Source: Okeania sp. SIO1I7
Lineage (GTDB): Bacteria; Cyanobacteriota; Cyanobacteriia; Cyanobacteriales; Microcoleaceae
DNA length: 64,000 bases
NCBI GenBank assembly: GCA_010672585.1
Contig: JAAHGF010000008.1
Span: forward strand, 716,091-780,090
Direction of reading: 5' to 3'
The translations under genes were made by a program, and so were the position numbers. Within the stretch, counting starts at the first letter, position 1, and every line of letters starts with the position of its first letter. Below the pieces are notes generated by a model. That model made no database searches, was not told where the DNA came from, and worked only from the letters and a program-made list of their open reading frames with translations. This document shows positions 1 to 8,463 of the stretch, piece after piece.

Positions 1-201
1 GTGAACTAATCCAATCCTATAGACAATATTGAGCCTTTGTTCCTGGTTATTAATTAATCTAGTAATTTCTAAAGCTCTTTGAAAAATTTTTAATGCAGTT
101 TCTAGTTGACCTATACTATAGAAGCGATCGCCTGTTTGAGATAGATGTTTTAATTCATTTTGATGGCTAGGATAAGATTTCATAGTATTGCTCCCTGTCA
201 T
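1..201 (-). CDS. TPR-repeat protein, 3' part cut by window edge
   Basis: The reading frame stays open on the minus strand from an ATG at 201 (or 183) to the window edge, at least 67 codons. It encodes a helical TPR-type start with the block HLSQTGDRFYSIGQLETALK. This is plainly paralogous to the next gene upstream (366-1337), which has QLSQTGDRLFDLGQFEIALN at the same place. Two ATGs, at 201 and 183, each follow an AGGGA-type ribosome-binding site at about 7 bases. The 183 start matches the paralog slightly better. TPR solenoids bind proteins. No effector domain is visible in the part present, so the partner is unknown. Confidence 0.7.
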   Translation of the reverse strand, partial: MTGSNTMKSYPSHQNELKHLSQTGDRFYSIGQLETALKIFQRALEITRLINNQEQRLNIVYRIGLVH

Positions 202-365
202 AGCATTGTTCCCTGATTAAAGTTAATTTTTTGATCGATGCACTGTTTAATTATAAAGTAGTTACCCTACTACTATATAAATATTTGGAAAAAAATAACT
301 ACTTATGAACTACATTTTATGAAAATTTTATGAAAAATATTGCCTACTAATCTGATAAGTTATTT

Positions 366-1337
366 TCACGCATAATGACAAGAAAATCTTAAATAAAAGG
401 GCAAAATATAGGTATTGTAAATTACATATTTTTCTCCACAAGTTTCCCAAATTTCAAGTTTTTGTTGGCGATACTTCTCTGCTTTTTGCAGTTGACCTAT
501 GTGGCGATAAACTTTCTCGATTAAATTCATAGTATTGGCTAAGTCTGCTCCATGTTGGCAGATAATACTTTGACTCAAGCAAATTTTTTCTTGTTGAAGC
601 AGTTGGTTTGTTTGAGATGATTTTTTACTGTTAGGATAATTATTGTGGAGAATATTTTTATCTAAAGAATCTGGAGTTTGACTAAATTTATTCAAAGTTA
701 CTTTGCAAATTTTCTGACGAATAGCTACAGTAAGTTCTAGAATTTCTTTTGCTTGGGTATATCGACCCATCCACAAGTAAGCTTCTCCTATATTAGAAAG
801 AGCTGTAGCAATGTTAATTTGGCAAGCTAATTTATCTAATTCTGATTTTCTTTCAAGTTTATGGAAAATTTCTAGAGATTTTTGACAACAGTTAAGAGTT
901 TTTTCAAATAACCCTAGTAAATTGTATATTTCCCCTAAATGATTAAGAATTATACCAATGCCTAATAAATTAGAAAAATATTGGGCAATTTCTAAAGCTT
1001 GAGCATAGTATCTTAAGGCAGATGTATATTCTATAGATAAACAATATGTTTCGCCAATATCATTCAAAATCATTACAACTAGATTTTGGTCGCCAATTTC
1101 TTGAGCAAGTTGTAAGGCTAAATTGAGATATTTTAAAGCACAATCATATTTTTCCAGACCACGATAAACTAATCCAATGCGGTTTAAAATATTTATTTGT
1201 TGCTCAGATGTGAGGACAATTTTTAATGCTTCCTGAAAAGTATTTAATGCAATTTCAAATTGTCCCAGATCGAATAAGCGATCGCCTGTTTGAGATAGTT
1301 GTTTTAGTTTTGTGGAATGGATAGCAGTGGACCCCAT
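366..1337 (-). CDS. TPR-repeat protein (323 aa)
   Basis: This is a helical protein with about four to five tetratricopeptide units between residues 10 and 215. Examples are the units around LNRIGLVYRGLEKYDCALKY and LNDIGETYCLSIEYTSALRY. The TPRs are followed by a linker with little repeat character and a last TPR-like helix pair near residue 270. There is no signal peptide, membrane segment or catalytic domain, so it is probably a cytosolic scaffold. An upstream paralog ends at the window edge (1-201), so the two are tandem duplicates in the same orientation. The ATG at 1337 is preceded by GGAGGA on the coding strand. Function beyond protein binding cannot be assigned. Confidence 0.75.
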   Translation of the reverse strand: MGSTAIHSTKLKQLSQTGDRLFDLGQFEIALNTFQEALKIVLTSEQQINILNRIGLVYRGLEKYDCALKYLNLALQLAQEIGDQNLVVMILNDIGETYCLSIEYTSALRYYAQALEIAQYFSNLLGIGIILNHLGEIYNLLGLFEKTLNCCQKSLEIFHKLERKSELDKLACQINIATALSNIGEAYLWMGRYTQAKEILELTVAIRQKICKVTLNKFSQTPDSLDKNILHNNYPNSKKSSQTNQLLQQEKICLSQSIICQHGADLANTMNLIEKVYRHIGQLQKAEKYRQQKLEIWETCGEKYVIYNTYILPFYLRFSCHYA

Positions 1338-1425
1338 AAGTAGTTCCTCCAGAAGAGTGCTGTAATTTTCCGGTTGTAAACTACTCTATTTCTCAAATTT
1401 GGCAGGTTATGCATACATTCACGCA

Positions 1426-1763
1426 AGTCAAAAGTCAAAAGTTAAAAGTCAAAAGTTAGATTCGATCAGCTCAAAACACGGAAGTTATAAGTCAAAAGTT
1501 AAAAGTTAAAAATTATAAGTTAAAAGTTATAAGTTATAAGTCAATTGAGCATTATTGTTGCAAAATTGGATAATGCCAAACCGATAAAAATTATCTTTTC
1601 TTTTGCGGGTTCAATACCCCACCGTCTAAACGGTGCTTAAAATTGTTTGGGGTTTGTAGACACTAATGTGGTCAGTTGTTGACTATCCATCAGCAATTGT
1701 CCCTTCTGCCTTCTGCCTTCTGCCTTCTGCCTTCTGTCTTCTGCCTTCTTCCTTCTTCCTTCT
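1426..1763. repeat. Heptamer tandem repeats (STRR) in intergenic region
   Basis: The spacer between the TPR gene and the DUF1822 gene holds two heptamer arrays. One is an AAAAGTY type (about 1426-1545). The other is a CCTTCTG/CCTTCTT type (1701-1763) that ends on the base next to the DUF1822 stop codon at 1764-1766. Between them lies a GGGTTCAATACCCC block with a short hairpin. No gene is visible here. Confidence 0.85.
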
Positions 1764-3161
1764 TTAAGGATTAAATTCAAAAGGGGGAAAAGTTTCCTGA
1801 TTTTCTGGTGTCAAATAAACTGTAGCAATAAACTTCTCATTCCAACTTCCTACAACATTAGTAAATATATAAAAATCATCCTCATTGGAATTTAATTTCT
1901 GCTCAACTAGAATTCCCTTTGCATCACTGACCCGTAATTTTATTTTTTCCGGTAAACCTATCCCTGTCGGTGTACTTAATATTAATAGCAGCATCCATTC
2001 TAATGTTGAATCTGAGACTAAAGACCAAGTTAAAGCATACAATCTTAAAGGAATTCCAGCTAATAATAAATCGTGATAAGCAACCCTCGCATGAGGAGGA
2101 ATATATACACCATTTTTGGTCAACTCTCTGATAATTCCAGCAATTTCTTCTGTAGGACAAGATATTCCTCTCATGGGAGATAGTGCCGATAATTCTGGTA
2201 ATAAAACCCAGGATAATTCATTGGCAAAATCATCTAATTCATTCTTTAACCAACGCCCCACATTAATTGTTGGTTCAGTCAAGAGATTAAGTAAATCTGG
2301 TAAATATTTACTCAGGTTACTTAAAGAGTTTTCTGAATTTTCTGTAATTTCTACTAAATTATTTGGAATACTCCCCTGCTCTGTTTCTATTTGTAATTGC
2401 CAATTATATATCCAATTTAATAACTCCAAATTAGTGAGGATAGTTTTTCCCTGTTCCCAGTTAAAAAATTCCCATAAATTTTGTGCGGATAGCTGAGGTA
2501 ATAATTTTGTTAATTCAGCTTTAGCTACAGCTAAATTATTTGACTTAGTTTGTACCTCTGGCAAGGAAATTCCTGCTACATCCAAACAACGAAGATAAAG
2601 TAATAAATTATCTATTTCTGTATCAAACCAACTCCAGGGAATTTGATAATCCCAATCTTCATCTGGCATTAGATTAAGCTGTGTTTTATTGCGTATTAAA
2701 TCTGCATAAGAAATAAAACTATTAATCACAACTGTTTCTAACTCTTCTTGTACTTCTACTACTACATATAAATGATGGGCGAACTCTGGTAAATCTACTA
2801 CTGCTCTAGGTAGACTAACTTCTTCATCTATAAAACTACCTTGAGTAATTAGACAAACTTTAAACTGATTAATATTCAGATTACAAACGGCTGGAATTGA
2901 GTTAGAAAGAACTGGATTAAAAATAGAAGCATCAGCAAAATTAACTGTTAAATTATCTGTGCCTCGTTCTTCTAACCATTGTTCAAATCCAAACAAAGCT
3001 AACCCATTCAAATATGTTTGCCATTGTCGCAATTCGTTAGGGATTTGATTGCTAATTTTGATTGCTTGCTCAACTTTATCTGATGATAAATGAATAGATT
3101 CTGTAGCAATACCTTGAAAATCTAGCAAGTCTTCTAATTTATTAGTTAGTTCATTCTTCAT
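1764..3161 (-). CDS. DUF1822 family protein (465 aa)
   Basis: The sequence matches my memory of the cyanobacterial DUF1822 family. It has an N-terminal region with regularly spaced Trp-rich blocks (LRQWQTYLNGLALFGFEQWL near residue 45), a beta-rich middle (YVVVEVQEELETVVINSFISY near 130) and a C-terminal sandwich-like half with RVAYHDLLLAGIPLRLYALTW. There is no signal peptide or membrane segment. The family has no established biochemical role. It lies downstream of the HTH protein at 3422-4822 in the same orientation, with a 260-bp repeat-filled gap, and near an S8 protease and a TPR-CHAT protein. I recall seeing DUF1822, sigma-like HTH and CHAT genes together in other cyanobacteria, but I could not check this. 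Confidence 0.75.
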   Translation of the reverse strand: MKNELTNKLEDLLDFQGIATESIHLSSDKVEQAIKISNQIPNELRQWQTYLNGLALFGFEQWLEERGTDNLTVNFADASIFNPVLSNSIPAVCNLNINQFKVCLITQGSFIDEEVSLPRAVVDLPEFAHHLYVVVEVQEELETVVINSFISYADLIRNKTQLNLMPDEDWDYQIPWSWFDTEIDNLLLYLRCLDVAGISLPEVQTKSNNLAVAKAELTKLLPQLSAQNLWEFFNWEQGKTILTNLELLNWIYNWQLQIETEQGSIPNNLVEITENSENSLSNLSKYLPDLLNLLTEPTINVGRWLKNELDDFANELSWVLLPELSALSPMRGISCPTEEIAGIIRELTKNGVYIPPHARVAYHDLLLAGIPLRLYALTWSLVSDSTLEWMLLLILSTPTGIGLPEKIKLRVSDAKGILVEQKLNSNEDDFYIFTNVVGSWNEKFIATVYLTPENQETFPPFEFNP

Positions 3162-3226
3162 TTTAAGTTTTCCTTGATAATAAGCTTTATATTTTATTTT
3201 GCGAGTTTAATACCCCACCTTCATTT

Positions 3227-3385
3227 CAGTTATCAGTTATCAGTTATCAGTTATCAGTACCTTTTTTTATCTCCTTAAAAGAGGAGGCGTAACTACTCAA
3301 TTTTTCGGTCAATGGGTGCGTTGAAAAATGTTTAGGGTTTTAATTAGAGGTAATTATCCATTATCCATTATCCATTATCCATTAA
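3227..3385. repeat. STRR blocks (CAGTTAT and CCATTAT heptamers)
   Basis: There are four CAGTTAT copies at about 3227-3258 and about four CCATTAT copies at 3352-3385. They fill the gap between the HTH gene and the DUF1822 gene and have no coding potential. Confidence 0.85.
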
Positions 3386-3421
3386 TGAACCTTCTGCCTT
3401 CTTCAAGATAAATTACAATAA

Positions 3422-4822
3422 CTAAATCCGGTCTAGATGATGACAAACTCTTTGAGCAAATAAATTTTCTTGAGGACTAGATTGAGACTTATAACTGTCT
3501 GATTCTACTTCTTGAAATACTCTATTTATTTGTTCATCTAGAGCAATTTCTATTTTTTTGTCTATAGTTTTTAGATGTTGTGGGTCTGCATAATCTTGAG
3601 CAATATCTAAAATTCGACCGCGCAAACTAATTAATAATTCCTGTCTAATATCAGCCCGAAAAGATTTTAATTTTAGTAATCGAGTTACTTGATATTGTGC
3701 TTTTAAACCCACATTTTGAGCAATTTCTGTCATTGATTTTCCCTGACAATGATATAGATGCAACGCTTGGAGAAATTGTTCCAATTTTTGGTTTTTTCTT
3801 CTCTTTAGTAATTGCATCCAAGTATCAGTCACTTTAGCTATAGCATCATCTAAACTTAAAAGAAATTGCTTTCTATAATTGCTTAAAAATTCATTTTGTT
3901 CATCTATAGTATCAGCTTCTTGAACAAGAGAAATCTGATTATCTAAAGATTTCTGGTTAGAAGTATCTAATGGTATTGTCGGTAGAGAACCACTTCTCAC
4001 AGAAATTCGATATTCTCGTACTTGAGAAGCCAGGTCTTGCAATTTAGTAAATACTTGCTTTGGAGAAATATTTTTACCAGTTTTAGTTTTGATTAATTGA
4101 GCAATTTGTTCTAATTGTTCTGTGGTTGGTGGTAAGCATTTTCTCCCTGCTCTTGACAAACTTTTTTGGCGACGTTGCGCCCGATAAATAGCATGATAAC
4201 TTGATAAAAGATCGATACTTTCCCGAATTTCAAAAGCAGTAAAATGATAAAAGACGGAGAAGATTTTCTCTAGTTGTTTGGGAGGAGTATCATTCAGAAT
4301 TGCCCAATCACTAATTAAATAGACTCCACATTCTAGTAAGAAACTATTAAGTTCAGGATGCTGTTTAACTTTTCTAGTTGTCCAGCTAGCTAAATTGCTT
4401 TGATTTGGGTTAAAACTTTGGAGAATTTCTTGGGCAAAAGAACAAGAAGAAGTTTTATTTTTTTGACTAGAAATTCTGCCATCATCGGTCAAAACATAAG
4501 GAAATAAATTTTGGCTAGTAAAGCCATAATTTTTACCAAAATTAGTGGCTAATTGTTGACAAACTCGGTCAATTTGCCAAGAGATAAAACAGAGAAGACA
4601 GCGTTCTGCTAATAAAGAATCTCTCTCTAGATTAGTATCTGAATTATCTTGCACCCATGCTAAAAGTTGACGCTGAATATTAATGTCCGAAATTTCACTA
4701 TCTGTTACATACTCTGGAAAATTTAAGGTAAAAAATTGTTTTGCCTCTGTAATTTCCAGGATTTGACGAGACCCAGAACTATTAATTTTAATCTGTTTCC
4801 AGTATTTAGAAGCAGTACTCAT
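3422..4822 (-). CDS. Sigma-like/HTH protein of unknown function (466 aa)
   Basis: The protein is soluble and mostly helical. Residues about 345-410 contain a helix-turn-helix resembling sigma-70 region 4: LHLYHCQGKSMTEIAQNVGL followed by a recognition-helix-like stretch YQVTRLLKLKSF. The first 250 residues are helical with conserved-looking Cys and Trp residues (LAERCLLCFISWQIDRVCQQ). No regions 2 or 3 of a canonical sigma factor are recognisable, so I would not call it a sigma factor outright. It lies upstream of the DUF1822 gene on the same strand. A transcriptional role is an inference from the HTH. The start at 4822 gives a plausible N-terminus but has no strong ribosome-binding site. Confidence 0.55.
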   Translation of the reverse strand: MSTASKYWKQIKINSSGSRQILEITEAKQFFTLNFPEYVTDSEISDINIQRQLLAWVQDNSDTNLERDSLLAERCLLCFISWQIDRVCQQLATNFGKNYGFTSQNLFPYVLTDDGRISSQKNKTSSCSFAQEILQSFNPNQSNLASWTTRKVKQHPELNSFLLECGVYLISDWAILNDTPPKQLEKIFSVFYHFTAFEIRESIDLLSSYHAIYRAQRRQKSLSRAGRKCLPPTTEQLEQIAQLIKTKTGKNISPKQVFTKLQDLASQVREYRISVRSGSLPTIPLDTSNQKSLDNQISLVQEADTIDEQNEFLSNYRKQFLLSLDDAIAKVTDTWMQLLKRRKNQKLEQFLQALHLYHCQGKSMTEIAQNVGLKAQYQVTRLLKLKSFRADIRQELLISLRGRILDIAQDYADPQHLKTIDKKIEIALDEQINRVFQEVESDSYKSQSSPQENLFAQRVCHHLDRI

Positions 4823-5596
4823 TCACTTTTAGATTTGAGATTAATAAAAATGGACAATTATCCAGATATATTAGCTTATAGCAGAAGAAATAAGGAAGAA
4901 GGAAAAGTATTACGTTGTCTTAGTTTTAAACTCTCGATCTTTCCTAACCTTTGCTTCGACTGCTATAAAACATTAAGCCGTAAGATATTCAATCCACAAT
5001 GCTGATTATTGTTAATTGTATAATCTTTTTCCTGGTCAAAAGTTGGCTTTAATATCAGGGTAGTTATCCCGTCAATTAGAACATATTTCTATATTCCTAG
5101 AGGTTATGCAATATTTGTGGAAGGAAGAAGGAAGAGGAAAGAGGGAAGAGGGAAATGCTTTGTTCGCTGTTGTCTGTTATACCATTTCTCAAAAAGAATG
5201 CTATACTTATGCAAAACTTCAATGATTAAGTAATTAGTAGGATTTAATAACGTTTTGAGCGATTATTAGCTAGTAGGAGAGAATAGGGAACAGGGAATAG
5301 GTAGGGACGTTGTATGCAACGTCCCTACAGATTAGTTCGTTCATGGGTTGTTCGGAAACAAGTAATGAAAGGGTGTTTATAATTCATTTCTTGATTACAG
5401 TTCGCCCAAATATCTTACAGCGTTTTTCAAATTGATGAACCACATCTTCGTAAGCAAAACCTTGTAGGGAGGTTCTATGGAACGTCTCTACTGTGGTCTA
5501 CCCAATGAAAACCGCTGTAATTCATAGTTTGATTCACCAACGCCGATTTTTCTTTACTTCTTTCTTCCCTCTTCCCTCTTCCTTCTTCCTTCTTCC
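4823..5596. other. Intergenic region with palindromes and STRR
   Basis: I see no credible gene. It contains an imperfect 28-bp palindrome GTAGGGACGTTG-TATG-CAACGTCCCTAC at 5301-5328, a degenerate relative near 5463-5490, GGGAAGA/GGGAATA-type short repeats near 5125-5150 and 5280-5300, and a CTTCCTT/CTTCCCT heptamer block (5561-5596) that abuts the protease stop codon. Confidence 0.7.
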
Positions 5597-7240
5597 CTAA
5601 ACTATAACTTGATTAGGATTAGCTGTATCGGTAATTATAAATTCCACTTGGTCAGGACTTAAAAAAGGATTAGCACTCAAAACTAAAGCAGCTACACCAG
5701 CAACATGAGGCGCCGCCATTGATGTACCACTTAGATTTCCCAAATCATTATTAGGAAAAGTTGAATAAATATTTTCTCCAGGAGCAACAACATAATTTAG
5801 TGTTGTTGACCCAGCACGGTTAGAAAAGTCACTAATTCTACCTGTAATATCTGTTGACCCAACTGCAATTCCCCATTGTTGTAGATTATTAGCTGGATAT
5901 TCAGGAAAACTACTACCCTCATTACCTGCTGACATAACTACCACAACTCCTCTTTCTGTTGCGTAACGGATGGCATCATCTACTACAGGAGAATAAAAAT
6001 CTCTCCCAAAGCTCATATTGATTACATGGGCACCATTATTAACTGCATAGTAAATACCAGCAGCAGCATCATTAGGTAGAATTGTCTCAAAATTTCCTAC
6101 TTTAACAGGCATAATTTTAGCATTAGGAGCAATTCCTGTAATTCCTACGCCATTTTGTTGAGCGGCGATCGTACCTGCAATATGAGTACCGTGACCAAAA
6201 AAGTCCATCGGGTCATTATCATTATTGATAATATCCCATCCCCTAACATCATCTACATATCCATTACCATCGTCATCAAAACCATTGTTAGGAATTTCAT
6301 TGATGTTACTCCAGATATTACCTGCTAAATCAAAGTGATTGTAGTCTACCCCACTATCTATCACTGCTACTACAATACCTTGCCCGGTATAACCTTGACT
6401 CCAGACTTCGGGAGCATTAATTGCTTCGACATCCCAATTATTAAAATCAAAAACTTCAGGAAAGGGAGTTGGTGCATTAATAGTTTGAGCAACTGCTGCA
6501 CTTGCATCAACTAAACCATATCCATAGATACTATTATAACCACCTGAATTAAATGAAGATCCAGAATTAAATGAAGGTGTTGCTGACAGACTCAGATTAT
6601 AATTTGTATCTCCACTGTATTGACTTACTTTAACGTAATAAGTACCAGGGTCTAAATTAGACACATTAATTTCTTCGGAAGCGCTACCAGAAGCAATGGA
6701 ATAATCAATTATTTCTTCAAAACCATCGTTATTTTTGTCTTCGAGCAAGTCTACATCAGCATCTGCACTCAAACCAGATAAAAATAAGTTAAAGTCACTG
6801 GTTGTATTCAAACGGAAACGATAATAGTCTACGGAGTCGAAGTCACCTACAAAATCATTCCAAGTTTGATTGGTATTCAAAACCCCAATATCGCGAGCGC
6901 TTATCAAGGTGTCATCTGACTGTGGGAATGGGTTGATTTGACTTGCTATTCTCTGAGAGTCAATTAATTCACCAGTTAGTATATCTGTTCCGGAATGGTT
7001 TTCGATAACTTCAGTTTGAGATTCTGGGTAAGGAGTAATATTACTGTTGATGTGTGGGGGGAAGTTTATTTCATCTGTAGCAATTTTATCTGTTAAGATA
7101 TTATTAACAGATAAAATTTCTTCTTCATAACTTTCATAACTATTTAATTGTTTGGGTTCGGGTATGATAGAAATGTTATTCACATCAATAACTGGAAGAA
7201 GATTATCGGTAGAATTTTCAGGATAGTTTGAAGGAAACAT
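5597..7240 (-). CDS. S8 (subtilisin-like) serine protease with N-terminal PPC domain
   Basis: The catalytic triad is complete: Asp295 in VVAVIDSGVDYNH, His350 in FFGHGTHIAG and Ser507 in LSGTSMAAPHVAG, numbered from the ATG at 7240 (547 aa). Before it, residues about 110-215 form a pre-peptidase C-terminal-like beta domain (YYRFRL...NLDPGTYYVKVSQYSG). Calcium-site-like Asp/Asn loops follow the catalytic Asp (GFDDDGNGYVDD). The frame is open further upstream, but those codons are a GGGAATA heptamer array and give a repetitive FPIPYSL peptide, so I chose the ATG at 7240. No classical signal peptide follows this start. A YGYGLVDASAAVA element, usual at the end of S8 domains, here precedes the catalytic core. 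Confidence 0.88.
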   Translation of the reverse strand: MFPSNYPENSTDNLLPVIDVNNISIIPEPKQLNSYESYEEEILSVNNILTDKIATDEINFPPHINSNITPYPESQTEVIENHSGTDILTGELIDSQRIASQINPFPQSDDTLISARDIGVLNTNQTWNDFVGDFDSVDYYRFRLNTTSDFNLFLSGLSADADVDLLEDKNNDGFEEIIDYSIASGSASEEINVSNLDPGTYYVKVSQYSGDTNYNLSLSATPSFNSGSSFNSGGYNSIYGYGLVDASAAVAQTINAPTPFPEVFDFNNWDVEAINAPEVWSQGYTGQGIVVAVIDSGVDYNHFDLAGNIWSNINEIPNNGFDDDGNGYVDDVRGWDIINNDNDPMDFFGHGTHIAGTIAAQQNGVGITGIAPNAKIMPVKVGNFETILPNDAAAGIYYAVNNGAHVINMSFGRDFYSPVVDDAIRYATERGVVVVMSAGNEGSSFPEYPANNLQQWGIAVGSTDITGRISDFSNRAGSTTLNYVVAPGENIYSTFPNNDLGNLSGTSMAAPHVAGVAALVLSANPFLSPDQVEFIITDTANPNQVIV

Positions 7241-7285
7241 AGTTTTTTTGGGGTAGATAGTACAAATATTTTTATGTCTATAGCA

Positions 7286-7343
7286 GGGAATAGGGAATAG
7301 GGAATAGGGAATAGGGAATAGGGAATAGGGAATAGGGAATAGG
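7286..7343. repeat. GGGAATA heptamer array at the protease 5' end
   Basis: About eight tandem GGGAATA units lie just upstream of the chosen protease start. They stay open in the protease frame and would add a repeating FPIPYSL peptide if an upstream start were used. Confidence 0.9.
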
Positions 7344-7421
7344 GGAAAAACATTTTCCTGTCTGAGGTTCATCATCAGCAAGTCCTCAGCAACTTGTTAC
7401 TTTGAGATATAAAAGTCGCCA

Positions 7422-7687
7422 GGCGTTGCTGAATTGAAGTATGAATGCGCGATTGTTTGGCTCTAATCAAGCCCCCGCGCATCCCCCATCGTTCAAAAGC
7501 GAAGCATCCTCTGGCTTCCCATCCTTCAAATGCGCAGCATCCTCTGGCTTTCCCCCTTCCCAAGGGGGACGGGAGGGGGATTTCCAAGGGGGACGGGAGG
7601 GGGATTCCAAGGGGGACTTTTAGAGTTTTATTCCCCCCAAAATTGGGGGGTAGGGGGGCTTGCATCATACCCAGAATCAGCAACGCC
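7422..7687. mobile_element. MITE-like element, TIR GGCGTTGCTGA, 8-bp TSD
   Basis: A 266-bp element bounded by GGCGTTGCTGAATT and AATCAGCAACGCC, flanked on both sides by the direct repeat AGTCGCCA. The interior has G/C-rich CAAGGGGGACGGGAGGG repeats and no transposase. The short open frames across it are repeat artefacts. Confidence 0.8.
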
Positions 7688-7857
7688 AGTCGCCATTACT
7701 GTATTTGACTTATGAAATAGCTCAAACAGCAGAATATTACTAATCAAGCTTTTTTCTTATTCCTTCTTCTCTCTTTCTTCTTCTATTATATAAAAGGAAA
7801 CCTCAACCTCTTTCGCATCAACATATATCTGATTGATTAGAGGTTATGCACAAAAAA

Positions 7858-7884
7858 AACTCGGTTAATTTCAGTAACCGGGTT
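7858..7884. other. Hairpin AACTCGGTTA/TAACCGGGTT
   Basis: A ten-base stem with one mismatch and a seven-base loop lies in the intergenic region between convergent repeat elements. No long T-run follows, so a terminator role is uncertain. Confidence 0.4.
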
Positions 7885-7912
7885 TCTAATTTTATAGATA
7901 TTAGTACTTACG

Positions 7913-8016
7913 CATTACAACGTATTTTAGTCATTGCGATCGACAGGGTTTGCGGAGCATTCAGGGACGGAAAGCAATCTCAAATCCTACTTTTTCCTAC
8001 CTCATGGGTAAGTCCT
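7913..8016. mobile_element. MITE-like element of the AGGACTTACGCA family
   Basis: Inverted ends AGTACTTACGCAT and ATGGGTAAGTCCT bracket about 104 bp with no open frame. The same end sequence recurs at 19105, 33570, 31405 and 45863. Confidence 0.55.
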
Positions 8017-8053
8017 GAGAAATAAAAGTCGTCATTACTGCATTTGACTTATG

Positions 8054-8201
8054 GGCGTTGCTGAATTGAAGTATGAATGTGTGATTGTTTGGTTCTGGTA
8101 AGCCCCCTAAATCCCCCAAAATTGGGGGACTTTTAGAGCTTTATTCCCCCCAAAATTGGCTTGCTCGGGGGGCTTGCATCATACCCAGAATCAGCAACGC
8201 C
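8054..8201. mobile_element. Second GGCGTTGCTGA MITE-like element, 8-bp TSD
   Basis: A 148-bp relative of the element at 7422-7687 with the same ends. It is flanked by the direct repeat GACTTATG. It carries the CCCCAAAATTGGGGG motif of its sibling and has no gene. Confidence 0.8.
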
Positions 8202-8237
8202 GACTTATGAAATAGCTCAAACAGCAGGATATTACCG

Positions 8238-8330
8238 AATAATTAATAATTAATAATTAATAATTAATAATTAAATAATTCGCGCCTTGAAGCCTCCCCT
8301 TTTAAGGTAATTATCCATTATCCATTAATG
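8238..8330. repeat. STRR (TAATAAT and CCATTAT heptamers)
   Basis: About five TAATAAT units lie at 8238-8275 and a short CCATTAT run near 8310-8330. They are intergenic and downstream of the TPR-CHAT gene. Confidence 0.8.
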
Positions 8331-8463
8331 AATAATCAAGCTTTTTCTTCTTTATTCCCTCCTGACTCCTGACTTCCCCTCCCCTCCACGGTCGGGGTAG
8401 GGGTTAGGGGTGGGTTGACTCCTAAGTAATTAAGATTAATACCGTACACTAATTCAACAATGC

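Noticed and set aside
1600..1650. GGGTTCAATACCCC, resembling a tRNA T-arm
   Set aside because: No acceptor, D or anticodon stems can be drawn around it, and a similar sequence recurs near 3198 as a repeat.
7375..7715. Open frames on both strands around 7.4-7.7 kb
   Set aside because: They translate CCC/GGG-rich repeats of a MITE-like element into Pro/Gly/Arg runs.
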